From assembly GCF_900099735.1 (NCBI RefSeq), contig NZ_FNDT01000013.1, positions 1 through 64,000 on the forward strand: a DNA stretch of 64,000 bases. The letters are read 5' to 3'. Position numbers and translations under genes: made by a program. Origin of the DNA: Arthrobacter subterraneus (GTDB lineage Bacteria; Actinomycetota; Actinomycetes; Actinomycetales; Micrococcaceae). Every line of letters begins with the position of its first letter. Position 1 is the first letter of the stretch. The notes beneath the pieces are model-generated. The model was not told the origin of the DNA, did not search any database, and was given only the letters and a program-made list of their open reading frames with translations. Positions 16,159-25,131 of this stretch are shown in pieces.

Positions 16159-17355
16159 GGCCGCCGTCGCCCTCCGTTCGCCGACAGGTCCGGGCGCCTG
16201 CAGCGGATAGTGACTGACCTGAAACACATGGCGCCTCGCGGTCGATCCTGCAACAGCGGCACCCACAGCGGCCGTCACCGGTGCGATCGAGGGGTGTGAG
16301 CTCAGGTCCACCGCCCGGGCACCTTGCCGGTACTCCTCGATGTTGTGGGGGTCAGAGTCACCACCGGGCGGGTCCGTCACTTGGTGATCGAGCGTCACGA
16401 ACACCTGATTGGGTCGGTCAGGAGGAGGAACCAGATTCAGCACCGGGACCCAGTCCTTCTCGTGGGCGAGGTGAAGGAAGCTGGTTTTCTTCGGAGCCGC
16501 CTCCTCGGTGACGGGTGAGCCGGCAGTCACCACTACATCCACCGAGTAGTTCTCACTCACCGGTCCGCTGTTCGCCAGATTCACCGCATGCATACCGCCC
16601 TGGCTATGCCCGACGAGCAGGACGCTTGCACCGCGCGGGGCACCCACTTCCGCGAGCGCTCCGGCCACCGCAACATTGACGTGCGCGCTGTCCTCGAACT
16701 TTGCCTCCAGGATCCCGTCTCCACTGAAGGGCAGTTTGGCGCGGGACCACTCCGTCCCGGGGATCACCACCACATAAGCCGGCCCCGATCGGCCTTCAAC
16801 CTCGAGCACCTCGAACGATGACCCGGGCTCTTCCTGGGCGTGCCTCACCCGGGACAGGAGGCTGTCCACTGTGCCCTCAAACGGGATTGAATGGCTCTTG
16901 GTCTGCACCAGCACAAGCGGCCCGGAGGTCTGTGCTACCGAGGGCAAGAGATCGGCAACAAGACGGCCTACGTGGTTAGTGGTGAGGAGCTCAGCCAGCT
17001 CATACCGCCCCCGGCTGATCGTGATCCGGTCAGCCGTGTCCGTCAGGCTGGAACCGTCCTCGGAGAGCCGTTGGATACCGGCCTGGATACTCTGGGCAGC
17101 CGCCCAGCCCGCCGTGGTTGCGCTGGCCGCGGAAATAAGACCTGTGTCTCCCCGAACCGCCGAAAGCCGCATCTCGATACCGCTGACGCTCGCCCACACC
17201 CGGTGAAGCTCAGCGGCGGCAGCGCCGAGCGTCCGGACTCCGTTGTCCAACTCCTCCCACTGGAAGCGGATTCCACCCACACCGCCGATGACCTGTGAGA
17301 TTCCCTCAGCGTCCGCAGGCAGAACAACCGGCCGCAGATCCGGATCGACGCTCAT
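16120..17355 (-). CDS. Alpha/beta-hydrolase protein partnered with a WXG-like protein
   Basis: A 411-residue protein. The N-terminal ~130 residues are helical and Ala-rich, as in proteins exported by type VII systems. The C-terminal half is an alpha/beta hydrolase with nucleophile elbow VLLVGHSQGGMHAVNLA near residue 250, preceded by VVVIPGTEW, with a candidate acid/histidine region further on (HEKDWVPVLN, SDPHN). It would cleave an ester or related bond. Its start overlaps the WXG-like gene by four bases (ATGA). No signal peptide is present. Its last 39 bases overlap the convergent holin-like gene. Substrate unknown. Confidence 0.72.
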   Translation of the reverse strand: MSVDPDLRPVVLPADAEGISQVIGGVGGIRFQWEELDNGVRTLGAAAAELHRVWASVSGIEMRLSAVRGDTGLISAASATTAGWAAAQSIQAGIQRLSEDGSSLTDTADRITISRGRYELAELLTTNHVGRLVADLLPSVAQTSGPLVLVQTKSHSIPFEGTVDSLLSRVRHAQEEPGSSFEVLEVEGRSGPAYVVVIPGTEWSRAKLPFSGDGILEAKFEDSAHVNVAVAGALAEVGAPRGASVLLVGHSQGGMHAVNLANSGPVSENYSVDVVVTAGSPVTEEAAPKKTSFLHLAHEKDWVPVLNLVPPPDRPNQVFVTLDHQVTDPPGGDSDPHNIEEYRQGARAVDLSSHPSIAPVTAAVGAAVAGSTARRHVFQVSHYPLQAPGPVGERRATAASAPGAGNRARDK

Positions 17356-17648
17356 CCGCAGATTCCCCCCGCGTCTGCTGCGGACAGCGCTGCACCGTAG
17401 GCGTCAAGCGAAACGGCCGCATCGCGGAGGCCGAAGGCCGTAACGCCGACAGCCTCGGCCCGCTCGGCAAGGTACGAGCGGAAGTTCCGGCCCGCAGGCG
17501 ACTCCCAGTCGATTTCCATCGCGCCGCGGAGACGTTCGCGCACCGCTTCCACCGCTTCCGCTTCAAGCCGGAGCCGCCTCGCAAGTTCCCTCACCTCATC
17601 AGTGGACGCCTCTGCGGGCGATAGCGCCGTCGTCGTACTGGGGTGCAT
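17352..17648 (-). CDS. WXG100-like small protein
   Basis: A 98-residue, almost wholly helical protein. The region MEIDWESPAGRNFRSYLAER carries a W-x-S/G turn between two amphipathic helices, the layout of WXG100/ESAT-6-like proteins. The ATG at 17648 was chosen; upstream codons give an unconserved, His/Arg-rich extension. It overlaps the hydrolase gene by four bases, so the two are probably co-translated and may form a complex. No type VII secretion genes lie in this window, so export is inference only. Confidence 0.68.
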   Translation of the reverse strand: MHPSTTTALSPAEASTDEVRELARRLRLEAEAVEAVRERLRGAMEIDWESPAGRNFRSYLAERAEAVGVTAFGLRDAAVSLDAYGAALSAADAGGICG

Positions 17649-17659
17649 TGGCGCCCTCC

Positions 17660-17953
17660 TCACTCCGCTCTCAGTGCCTGCCCAAAACGGTAGGCGCGGA
17701 GCTGTGTTGTGAGGTGAGCGGGAGCTTCTATGTTGATATGTCGCCGCGAAGCCGCGCGTGTGGAGTAGCGGTGCTGGGACGTCAGCGCTCGGTGCCCGCC
17801 TACCACGCGGCACGCCTCCTGCAGGACCGCGAGCGCGCTGTTCACCAGTTCCGGCCCGATGCCGTCACCCGGCATGACGCAGAGCCGCAGCATTTCAGAG
17901 GCCGGGGTACTACCGGTGGACCCGGCGGGGGTGGACGCTGGTGCAGTGGACAT
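17660..17953 (-). pseudogene. Truncated isocitrate/isopropylmalate dehydrogenase-like gene
   Basis: A 97-residue reading frame. After a Thr/Ser/Pro-rich start it contains LRLCVMPGDGIGPELVNSAL, the unmistakable N-terminal nucleotide-site motif of the isocitrate/3-isopropylmalate/tartrate dehydrogenase family (normally 340-400 residues). After about 55 residues the similarity stops and the sequence runs into an Arg/His-rich tail. No room remains for the rest because the WXG-like gene starts 12 bases on. It is most simply a gene remnant, perhaps cut when the WXG-hydrolase pair arrived. Confidence 0.55.
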
Positions 17954-18001
17954 TGCGACTCCGTGGTGAGGGTTCAGTGGCTTACCGGTGCTGTGTACGA
18001 G

Positions 18002-18032
18002 TGTATACAATCACTGCCCGGTTCTCTAGAAT
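18002..18032 (+). promoter_or_regulatory. Aconitase promoter with operator-like TGTATACA
   Basis: -35-like TATACA (18004-18009), a 17-base spacer and -10 TAGAAT (18027-18032) precede acnA. The palindrome TGTATACA (18002-18009) covers the -35 box; a related GTGTAC lies just upstream at 17993-17998. TGTATACA resembles sites of FadR-type GntR regulators, and one such gene follows acnA. Confidence 0.55.
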
Positions 18033-18067
18033 CAAAGTGATAGCAAGAAAAAATCGAAGGGATACCG

Positions 18068-20908
18068 ATGAGTACCGTGGATACGTTCGGCGCCAAGAGC
18101 ACGCTTGATGTCGCCGGAAACAAGTACGAGATCTTCCGGCTCGACGCTGTGGAGGGCTCCGCGCGCCTGCCCTACAGCCTCAAGATTTTGTTGGAGAACC
18201 TCCTGCGCACCGAGGACGGTGCAAACATCACCGCCGACCACATCCGCGCCCTGGCGCAGTGGGAAGCGGATTCCGAACCCAGCACCGAAATTCAGTTCAC
18301 GCCGGCGCGGGTCCTCATGCAGGATTTCACCGGGGTGCCCTGCGTGGTGGACCTCGCCACCATGAGGGAGGCCGTCAGGGAACTCGGCGGCGATCCGACC
18401 CTGGTCAACCCGCTGGCACCGGCTGAGCTTGTAATCGACCATTCCGTCCAGATCGATTTCTTCGGGAATTCCGGCGCACTGGAACGAAACATCGAGATTG
18501 AGTACCAGCGCAACGGCGAGCGCTACCAGTTCCTGCGCTGGGGCCAGACGGCGTTCGATGACTTCAAGGTGGTTCCGCCCGGCATGGGCATCGTGCACCA
18601 GGTCAACATTGAGCACCTGGCGCGTACGGTGATGACCCGCGAAGTTGAAGCTGATGGAGCACGCGTGCTCCGCGCCTACCCGGACACCTGCGTCGGCACG
18701 GACTCCCACACCACCATGGTCAACGGCCTGGGCGTGCTGGGCTGGGGCGTCGGCGGCATCGAAGCCGAGGCGGCCATGCTGGGCCAGCCCGTATCCATGC
18801 TGATCCCGCGGGTTGTGGGCTTCAGGCTGACCGGCGGAATCCCGGCCGGCGCCACCGCAACCGACGTGGTCCTGACCATCACCGAGATGCTGCGCAAGCA
18901 CGGCGTGGTCGGGAAGTTCGTCGAATTCTACGGAGAGGGCGTCGCTGAAGTTCCGCTGGCGAACCGCGCCACCATCGGCAACATGAGCCCCGAATTCGGA
19001 TCGACCGCCGCGATCTTCCCGATCGATGAGGTCACGCTCGAATACCTGCGCCTCACGGGACGTCCGGAGGAATCGGTAGCGCTGGTGGAGCAGTATGCCA
19101 AGGAACAGGGGCTGTGGCACGACCCCTCAGAGGAAGTCACCTACTCCGAGTATCTGGAACTCGACCTGTCCACGGTGGTGCCCTCGATCGCCGGCCCCAA
19201 GCGCCCCCAGGACCGCGTGGACCTCACCAGCGCCAAGCGGCAGTTCCGGGCCGACCTCGAAGACTACGTTCACAAGAGCCTCGAGGAAGAAGGCGCAACC
19301 GTAAACGAAGCCCTTGAGGAGTCGTTCCCCGCATCGGACCCGCCCGCCTACTCCGAAACCGATACGCACACCAAAGACGCTGAGCACCACACCATCACCG
19401 GAACGGAGCCTGATTCGGACCGCGCCAGCAGCCCGGTCGACGTCGTCATGGCTGACGGTCGCTCCTTCGAGCTGGACCATGGCGCCGTGACCATCGCATC
19501 GATCACCTCCTGCACCAACACGTCCAACCCGTCCGTCATGATGGCGGCCGCGGTCCTGGCCCGTAACGCGGTTGAGAAGGGTTTGGCGTCAAAGCCCTGG
19601 GTCAAGACGTCTGTCGCTCCCGGGTCCAAGATCGTGACCGACTACTACGAGAAGTCCGGGCTCGTCCCCTACCTGGAGAAGCTCGGTTTCTACATCGTCG
19701 GTTATGGCTGTACCACCTGTATCGGCAACTCGGGACCGCTCGAGGAGGAGATCTCGCAGGCGATCCATGATGCCGACCTCGCCGTGGCGGCAGTCCTGTC
19801 CGGCAACCGCAACTTCGAAGGCCGCATCAACCCGGACATCAAGATGAACTACCTGGCTTCCCCGCCGCTGGTGGTCGCCTATGCACTGGCGGGATCCATG
19901 GATTTCGACTTCGAGAACGATCCGTTGGGCCAGGATGAGCGGGACAATGATGTGTTCCTCCGCGACATCTGGCCCAACCCGACGGAGGTTCAGCAGATCA
20001 TCGACGCCTCCATCGACAAGGAGATGTTCAGGGCCAGCTACGAGACCATTTTCGACGGCGACGAACGCTGGCGGTCGCTGCCCACCCCTGAAGGTGCAAC
20101 GTTCGAGTGGGACCCGGAATCGACCTACGTACGCAAACCACCATACTTCGACGGCATGCAGACGGAGCCGGCACCGGTCGAGGACATCACCGGTGCCCGG
20201 GTGCTGCTGAAGCTCGGGGACTCCGTCACCACGGACCACATTTCCCCCGCCGGGTCGTTCAAATCCGATACTCCCGCCGGCCGGTACCTGCTGGAGCATG
20301 GTGTGGACCGGAAGGACTTCAACTCCTACGGCTCCCGCCGTGGCAATCACGAGGTGATGATTCGCGGAACCTTTGCGAATATCCGCATCCGCAACCAGCT
20401 GCTCGAAGGCGTTGAGGGCGGGTTCACCCGCGATTTCAGCCAGCCGGATGGTCCCCAGGAAACGGTGTACGACGCCGCCATGAATTACCAGGCAGAAGGC
20501 ACACCGCTGGTGATTCTCGCCGGTAAGGAGTACGGGTCCGGTTCCTCCCGCGACTGGGCAGCGAAGGGAACCGCCCTGCTGGGCGTCAAGGCCGTTCTTG
20601 CCGAGAGCTACGAGCGCATCCACCGCTCCAACCTCATCGGCATGGGCGTATTGCCGCTCCAGTTCCCAACCGGTGAAAATGCCGAATCACTGGGACTGAC
20701 CGGGACGGAAACCTTTGCGGTATCCGGCGTCACCGCACTGAATGACGGCGCCTCGCCACGGACGGTGACCGTCACGGCAACCCCGGCCGACGGCGGTGAG
20801 GAAATTTCCTTCGACGCAGTCCTCCGGATCGACACACCCGGTGAGGCGGCCTACTACCGCAACGGCGGAATCCTCCAATACGTGCTGCGACAGATCGCGT
20901 CCAGGTAA
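18068..20908 (+). CDS. acnA: Aconitate hydratase A
   Basis: A 946-residue TCA-cycle enzyme that interconverts citrate and isocitrate through a [4Fe-4S] cluster. Cluster cysteines lie in [12 protein letters not shown] (near residue 480) and [12 protein letters not shown] (near 547). Substrate-site segments include [20 protein letters not shown] near 210 and the swivel-domain [12 protein letters not shown] near 825. An acidic, Thr/Ser-rich insert near residues 420-455 is typical of actinobacterial aconitases. The ribosome site AAGGGA precedes ATG 18068. The promoter carries a candidate GntR site, and a GntR gene follows at 21047. Confidence 0.97.
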   Translation: MSTVDTFGAKSTLDVAGNKYEIFRLDAVEGSARLPYSLKILLENLLRTEDGANITADHIRALAQWEADSEPSTEIQFTPARVLMQDFTGVPCVVDLATMREAVRELGGDPTLVNPLAPAELVIDHSVQIDFFGNSGALERNIEIEYQRNGERYQFLRWGQTAFDDFKVVPPGMGIVHQVNIEHLARTVMTREVEADGARVLRAYPDTCVGTDSHTTMVNGLGVLGWGVGGIEAEAAMLGQPVSMLIPRVVGFRLTGGIPAGATATDVVLTITEMLRKHGVVGKFVEFYGEGVAEVPLANRATIGNMSPEFGSTAAIFPIDEVTLEYLRLTGRPEESVALVEQYAKEQGLWHDPSEEVTYSEYLELDLSTVVPSIAGPKRPQDRVDLTSAKRQFRADLEDYVHKSLEEEGATVNEALEESFPASDPPAYSETDTHTKDAEHHTITGTEPDSDRASSPVDVVMADGRSFELDHGAVTIASITSCTNTSNPSVMMAAAVLARNAVEKGLASKPWVKTSVAPGSKIVTDYYEKSGLVPYLEKLGFYIVGYGCTTCIGNSGPLEEEISQAIHDADLAVAAVLSGNRNFEGRINPDIKMNYLASPPLVVAYALAGSMDFDFENDPLGQDERDNDVFLRDIWPNPTEVQQIIDASIDKEMFRASYETIFDGDERWRSLPTPEGATFEWDPESTYVRKPPYFDGMQTEPAPVEDITGARVLLKLGDSVTTDHISPAGSFKSDTPAGRYLLEHGVDRKDFNSYGSRRGNHEVMIRGTFANIRIRNQLLEGVEGGFTRDFSQPDGPQETVYDAAMNYQAEGTPLVILAGKEYGSGSSRDWAAKGTALLGVKAVLAESYERIHRSNLIGMGVLPLQFPTGENAESLGLTGTETFAVSGVTALNDGASPRTVTVTATPADGGEEISFDAVLRIDTPGEAAYYRNGGILQYVLRQIASR

Positions 20909-21046
20909 CCTCTCCGGTCATGTCCCCTTGTAGTGGTCAGCTCCGCACGCGGCGGAGTCCGGGGTGACCCGCCGCGCACCTGGCCTAGGGCCGCAGGGAA
21001 CTAGGCTGGTAACGCCATGCCCACAGCTCTACGGAGGAGTTCAACT

Positions 21047-21715
21047 GTGTCCGACCTGACCGACCCGCCGGCTCGCGTCGATGGTGAGGCAATCTTCGGC
21101 ATCCTGCGCAGCGAAATCCTGGCGGGCGTGCACCCGCCGGGAACCGCACTGCGCGAGGTGGGACTTTCCGAGCGGTTCGGCGTCTCCCGGACACCCATCC
21201 GGGAGGCGCTGAGCCGGCTGCAGCATGAGCGTCTTCTCGAGCGGGCGGCAAGGGGGCTGCAGGTCCCCCAGATCGACCCGCAGGAGGTCATCCAGATCTA
21301 TGACCTTCGGGTCATGCTCGAGGAAGAAGCTGCGGGCCAGGCGGCCCGCAGCCGCGGCATGGCCGATGTGCTGCGGCTCGAGGGTCTTGTGCAGCGGGAC
21401 CGTGAACTCGATGCGCCGGATGACTCCACCCTTGTGCGGTGCAACCTGGAATTTCATGCGGCTGTTGGATCCGCCGCGCACAACCGGGTTCTGCAGGACC
21501 TGCTCGACCGTTTGTCGATGCACCTCATTCACACCCCCAGATCAACACTCTCCGTCGGCAACAGATGGAACGATGCCCTGGACGAGCACGAAGCGCTGGT
21601 CCGGGCCATCGCAGACCAGCGCCCGGATGATGCGCGGGCGATCGCACGCAGGCATATGGAAACGGCACGGTCCCTCCGCCTGGAGTTGCTGCGGGACGCC
21701 GCCCGCTACGTCTAA
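21047..21715 (+). CDS. GntR-family regulator with FCD domain
   Basis: A 222-residue FadR-subfamily regulator. The N-terminal winged helix has [20 protein letters not shown], a GntR signature. The FCD ligand domain follows, with [12 protein letters not shown], then [20 protein letters not shown] and a metal-site-type R-H-M near the end. Start GTG 21047 has an ideal GGAGGAG site; an ATG at 21017 would add 10 residues without one. It lies 138 bases downstream of acnA, in the same direction. FCD domains bind carboxylic acids, so sensing a TCA-type acid and controlling acnA is plausible but unproven. Confidence 0.85.
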   Translation: MSDLTDPPARVDGEAIFGILRSEILAGVHPPGTALREVGLSERFGVSRTPIREALSRLQHERLLERAARGLQVPQIDPQEVIQIYDLRVMLEEEAAGQAARSRGMADVLRLEGLVQRDRELDAPDDSTLVRCNLEFHAAVGSAAHNRVLQDLLDRLSMHLIHTPRSTLSVGNRWNDALDEHEALVRAIADQRPDDARAIARRHMETARSLRLELLRDAARYV

Positions 21716-21761
21716 GGCGGAAAACACGTCCAGAGCGGAAAGCCGGGCACCGTCACGCAAG

Positions 21762-21809
21762 GGAGTATGCGGCCGGTCATGGAATGATTGGAGACATGCC
21801 GCATACTCC
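21762..21809 (+). promoter_or_regulatory. Long hairpin enclosing the purB translation start
   Basis: GGAGTATGCGGC (21762-21773) and its exact complement GCCGCATACTCC (21798-21809) can pair over a 24-base loop. The loop contains the GGAG ribosome site and the ATG at 21796 begins at its edge. In the mRNA this could limit initiation. No T-run follows, so it is not a terminator. Confidence 0.55.
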
Positions 21810-23235
21810 TTCCTCCCGGGTCACCCTTGCGTCCGTATCAATCCACCAGGGTGACAGCCAGGTCCCGATCGCGCTGGGACCCCTCGACGGCAGGTACCGC
21901 CCTGCGGTTGCCCCATTGGTCGACTACCTCTCCGAGGCGGCGCTGAACCGGGACCGCGTTCATGTGGAAGTGGAGTGGCTGATTCACCTGACGCGGAACA
22001 GTGTCCTCCCCGGAGCGGGCCCGCTCACCCAGGAGCAGGAAGCGTCGCTGCGGGAAATCGTCACCTCCTTCGACGGCAGCGCCGTCAGCGAACTCGCGGA
22101 GATCGAGCGGGTCACCGTCCATGACGTGAAGGCCGTCGAGTACTTCATCGGCAGCCGCCTCGAGAGCATCGAAATCAGCCGCCTGAAGCCCCTTGTGCAC
22201 TTCGGCTGCACGTCCGAGGACATCAACAACCTCTCTTACGCTCTCGGCGTGAAGGGTGCCGTGGAGGACATCTGGCTGCCTGCGGCGTCCGGCCTCGTGG
22301 ACCAGGTGAAGGCGATGGCCGAAGAGTCCCGCGCGGTCCCGATGCTCTCGCGGACCCACGGCCAGCCCGCCACCCCCACCACCCTGGGCAAGGAGCTCGC
22401 CGTCGTCGCGCACCGCCTGGACCGCCAGCTCCAGCGCATCCGCCGTACGGAGTACCTCGGCAAGATCAACGGGGCCACCGGCACCTTCGCGGCGCACGTA
22501 GCCTCCGTTCCCGGCGCCGACTGGCAGGGAATTGCACGGAAGTTCGTCGAGGACCTGGGGCTGACGTGGAACCCGCTGACCACCCAGATCGAGTCCCATG
22601 ACTGGCAGGCCGAGCTGTATGCGGATGTAGCCCGCTTCAACCGGATCCTGCACAACTTCTGCACCGACGTGTGGAGTTACATCTCGATCGGCTACTTCGC
22701 CCAGGTACCGGTTGCGGGGGCCACCGGCTCCTCCACCATGCCGCACAAGGTGAACCCCATTCGGTTCGAGAATGCGGAGGCCAACCTCGAGATTTCCTGC
22801 TCCCTGCTGGACGTCCTCGCCTCCACCCTGGTCACCTCGCGGTGGCAGCGCGACCTCACCGATTCCTCCTCCCAGCGCAACATCGGAGTGGCGTTCGGGC
22901 ACTCGCTGCTGGCGATCTCGAACGTCGCCAAAGGCCTTGAACGGCTCGATGTCGCGGAAGCCGTCCTGGCTGCGGACCTTGATACCAACTGGGAAGTCCT
23001 CGGCGAGGCCATCCAGATGGTGATGCGCGCCGAAGCGATCGCCGGGACACCGGGCATGGAAGACCCGTATGAGCGGCTCAAGGACCTTACCCGCGGGCAC
23101 CGCGTTGACGCCGCGAGGATGCGTGAGTTTGTCCTCGGACTGGGACTCTCCGCGGAGGCGCAGGAGCGACTGCTTGCGCTGACGCCGGCGACCTACACGG
23201 GCATTGCAGACAGCCTGGTCGACCACCTCCGCTGA
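21796..23235 (+). CDS. purB: Adenylosuccinate lyase
   Basis: A 479-residue enzyme of purine synthesis that releases fumarate from SAICAR and adenylosuccinate. The fumarase/lyase signature GSSTMPHKVNPIRFENAE lies near residue 315, PLDGRYRPAV near 25, and the catalytic-His region MLSRTHGQPATPTTLGKEL near 180. The ATG at 21796 (behind GGAGAC) gives the usual N-terminus; ATG 21784 is in frame but lies too close upstream of that site. A 12-bp perfect hairpin surrounds the start. Confidence 0.95.
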   Translation: MPHTPSSRVTLASVSIHQGDSQVPIALGPLDGRYRPAVAPLVDYLSEAALNRDRVHVEVEWLIHLTRNSVLPGAGPLTQEQEASLREIVTSFDGSAVSELAEIERVTVHDVKAVEYFIGSRLESIEISRLKPLVHFGCTSEDINNLSYALGVKGAVEDIWLPAASGLVDQVKAMAEESRAVPMLSRTHGQPATPTTLGKELAVVAHRLDRQLQRIRRTEYLGKINGATGTFAAHVASVPGADWQGIARKFVEDLGLTWNPLTTQIESHDWQAELYADVARFNRILHNFCTDVWSYISIGYFAQVPVAGATGSSTMPHKVNPIRFENAEANLEISCSLLDVLASTLVTSRWQRDLTDSSSQRNIGVAFGHSLLAISNVAKGLERLDVAEAVLAADLDTNWEVLGEAIQMVMRAEAIAGTPGMEDPYERLKDLTRGHRVDAARMREFVLGLGLSAEAQERLLALTPATYTGIADSLVDHLR

Positions 23236-23317
23236 CCGCCCTCACCGGCCGAAGCTCATTGCGTATCCGGGCAAGGCTGGCGGCGCTTCCGGGCGAGACC
23301 GGCGCTTCCGGCGTGAA

Positions 23318-23848
23318 CTAACCGTGCTCCCCGTCTGAAGTGAGCGCCGTCGTCGTCTTCTCACGGCTGTTCCACCGCCGCAGGGCGGGCAGCGGAACCA
23401 GTCCGTGGTCCGGCGGCAGGAGCTCGGTTGCCTGGGCAACCTGCGCCGGGGTCAGGCCGCGGGCGAGCGTAATGTGCGGCACCCAGCGGTCAGGGACGCA
23501 ATTGACGGCAACGTCCGGGACCTCGCAGAGCACCCGGTGTACCCCTCTGTGAAGCTCAAGGAGCGCCTGACTGACGACGCCGAGGCGCGCCAGCACGTGC
23601 CCGCGCCCGGTCCGGAAAACAACCAGACCCGCGACGTGGATGGGCAGCGGCAGCGCTCCAGCGAGCGCCGCGAGCGCCCCGTCCATCCCGTCCGGGATGC
23701 GGGGCGCAGCCAGAAGCGTGATGTGGGGCCGGTTCGAGGCGGCGGCGTGCCTGGCCTGCGAGGGAAGACCGGCCCGCCTGAGGAACTCCCAATCCCGGCG
23801 CAGGAGCTCCTCCGCGGATGCGTCGAGGAGGAGCTCCACACTGTCCAT
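23318..23848 (-). CDS. 2'-5' RNA ligase/2H phosphoesterase family protein
   Basis: A 176-residue protein with the two H-x-T-L motifs that form the 2H active site: RPHITLLA near residue 44 and VPHITLARG near 125. The family hydrolyses or transfers 2',3'-cyclic phosphates or related bonds in RNA or nucleotides. Length is typical. It follows the FHA gene by two bases and is probably in the same operon (small protein, FHA, 2H). The C-terminus is Thr/Ser-rich and unremarkable. Confidence 0.82.
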   Translation of the reverse strand: MDSVELLLDASAEELLRRDWEFLRRAGLPSQARHAAASNRPHITLLAAPRIPDGMDGALAALAGALPLPIHVAGLVVFRTGRGHVLARLGVVSQALLELHRGVHRVLCEVPDVAVNCVPDRWVPHITLARGLTPAQVAQATELLPPDHGLVPLPALRRWNSREKTTTALTSDGEHG

Positions 23849-23850
23849 GC

Positions 23851-24762
23851 TCAGCGCGGGTTCTGCCGGTAGTCCCCCACGCCGAAGGAGCCGTCCTCCT
23901 CCACCGTGCCCGACCGCGGATCATACTGCGGCCGCTGATACGCCAGCTCCCCGCCGCTCCGACCGCCGAAAGGCCGTCCGTGATCCGCGTACTCCTCGCG
24001 GAAATACGCCAGGCGCCAGTTCCCCAGCTGCACCCGCGCACCGGTCCGCAGGACGGACGGGGCGTCCGGCTGGACGCTGCCCCGGACGGGTCCGTGCGGT
24101 ATCAGCACATATTCGTCGTCAGCGTTATGCTCCACCGTGGCGTGGACCGGGAGCAGTCCGTCGAGCACCAGGTCGGCCTCCGGCGAGCTGCCGATCACCA
24201 TTTTCTCGCCGACCAGATTCACCTCGCGCGGAATCTGCCCGTTCCAGGTTTCCGAGTCCTGGACGAAAATCAGCCGGGGCCGGCCGCTGCCCGGGGTGTG
24301 GTGCGTGGTGGTGACCTGACGCCGGATGCGCCGGTTCACGGTCGGGACCAGCGGGAACGGGGTCGACGGCGGCAGTAGCCCCGGTCCCGGCCGCCGGCTT
24401 CCGCTGCGGATCAGGGGAGCAAGGGCGGCAATCGAACCTGCCCGGATGTGCGGGGACCGCGTCACCAGCCGCTGCGCCACCGAGCTGGACACCTTCCCGA
24501 TACTGACGAGCGTCCCGGCCGGCCCGGCAAGTGTCACCGTCAGCCCCTTGTCGGCGATGGTCGCCGCAAGTTCACGCACGCTCTCCAGCGAGGGAAGACC
24601 ACCAAAGCCGGCCGAAGACGGATCATCACACCAGATGGTTACCTCTGTGCCGGCAGCGCTGATGGTTCCGCTCGTCGCCCTGGGTGTGCCGCCGTCGTCG
24701 TCATCCGACAGCGAGAAGGCGAGGTCTATGTCCAGGCGTACCCGCTGCGGCGTTTGTGACAC
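23851..24762 (-). CDS. FHA-domain protein
   Basis: A 303-residue cytoplasmic protein. The C-terminal ~100 residues form a forkhead-associated domain (REVNLVGEKMVIGSSPEADL, then HATVEHNADDEYVLIPHGP), which binds phosphothreonine peptides. Upstream is a basic, Pro-rich linker, and before it an alpha/beta region with TVTLAGPAGTLVSIGKVSSS. There are no membrane segments. It is flanked by a small conserved protein and a 2H phosphoesterase in one operon. It probably reads Ser/Thr kinase signals, but no kinase gene lies in this window. Confidence 0.82.
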   Translation of the reverse strand: MSQTPQRVRLDIDLAFSLSDDDDGGTPRATSGTISAAGTEVTIWCDDPSSAGFGGLPSLESVRELAATIADKGLTVTLAGPAGTLVSIGKVSSSVAQRLVTRSPHIRAGSIAALAPLIRSGSRRPGPGLLPPSTPFPLVPTVNRRIRRQVTTTHHTPGSGRPRLIFVQDSETWNGQIPREVNLVGEKMVIGSSPEADLVLDGLLPVHATVEHNADDEYVLIPHGPVRGSVQPDAPSVLRTGARVQLGNWRLAYFREEYADHGRPFGGRSGGELAYQRPQYDPRSGTVEEDGSFGVGDYRQNPR

Positions 24763-24765
24763 TGG

Positions 24766-25023
24766 TTAGCTCCGGTGCTTGTCGGAACCCGCGGCGTCGT
24801 TGTCGCTGGTGGTGACACGCAGGGTTCCGTTGAGCTTCCAGGTGGCGCGGGGCGCATCCGGGCCGATATCCCGCGGGACCTCGACGGTCATGTCGATGAA
24901 GCTGTAGTTGACCGCCGCACCCTTGCCGGTCAGGTAGGACCACATTTCCTCGGCGAGGTCCGCCCAGTCGCGGATGTTGTGGCTGCCGGCGGCGGAGGCG
25001 TTGGTAGAGGTGTTTTCAGACAT
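24766..25023 (-). CDS. Small conserved-looking protein upstream of the FHA gene
   Basis: An 85-residue protein I cannot name. The core reads IRDWADLAEEMWSYLTGKG, then NYSFIDMTVEVPRDIGPD and ATWKLNGTLRVTTSDND, a helix followed by beta strands with no membrane segment or signal. It ends 4 bases before the FHA start, so it is likely the first gene of that operon. The ATG at 25023 has AAGGAAAT upstream. Function unknown. Confidence 0.7.
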   Translation of the reverse strand: MSENTSTNASAAGSHNIRDWADLAEEMWSYLTGKGAAVNYSFIDMTVEVPRDIGPDAPRATWKLNGTLRVTTSDNDAAGSDKHRS

Positions 25024-25131
25024 GGAGGATTTCCTTGCAGTTATTCGGTTCTGCCCGGCGCCCTCTACCCGCCTGACCTGACGGAACTGAGCCTAACCGC
25101 ATACCGGGAACATGGGAACCCGTTGCTGCTG

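Noticed and set aside
19589..20623. Long minus-strand open frame (344 codons)
   Set aside because: It lies wholly antisense to acnA, whose motifs are unmistakable; GC-rich DNA opens long shadow frames and this one has no recognisable domain.
21838..23226. 462-codon minus-strand open frame
   Set aside because: Antisense of purB with no recognisable domain; purB has all its signature motifs.
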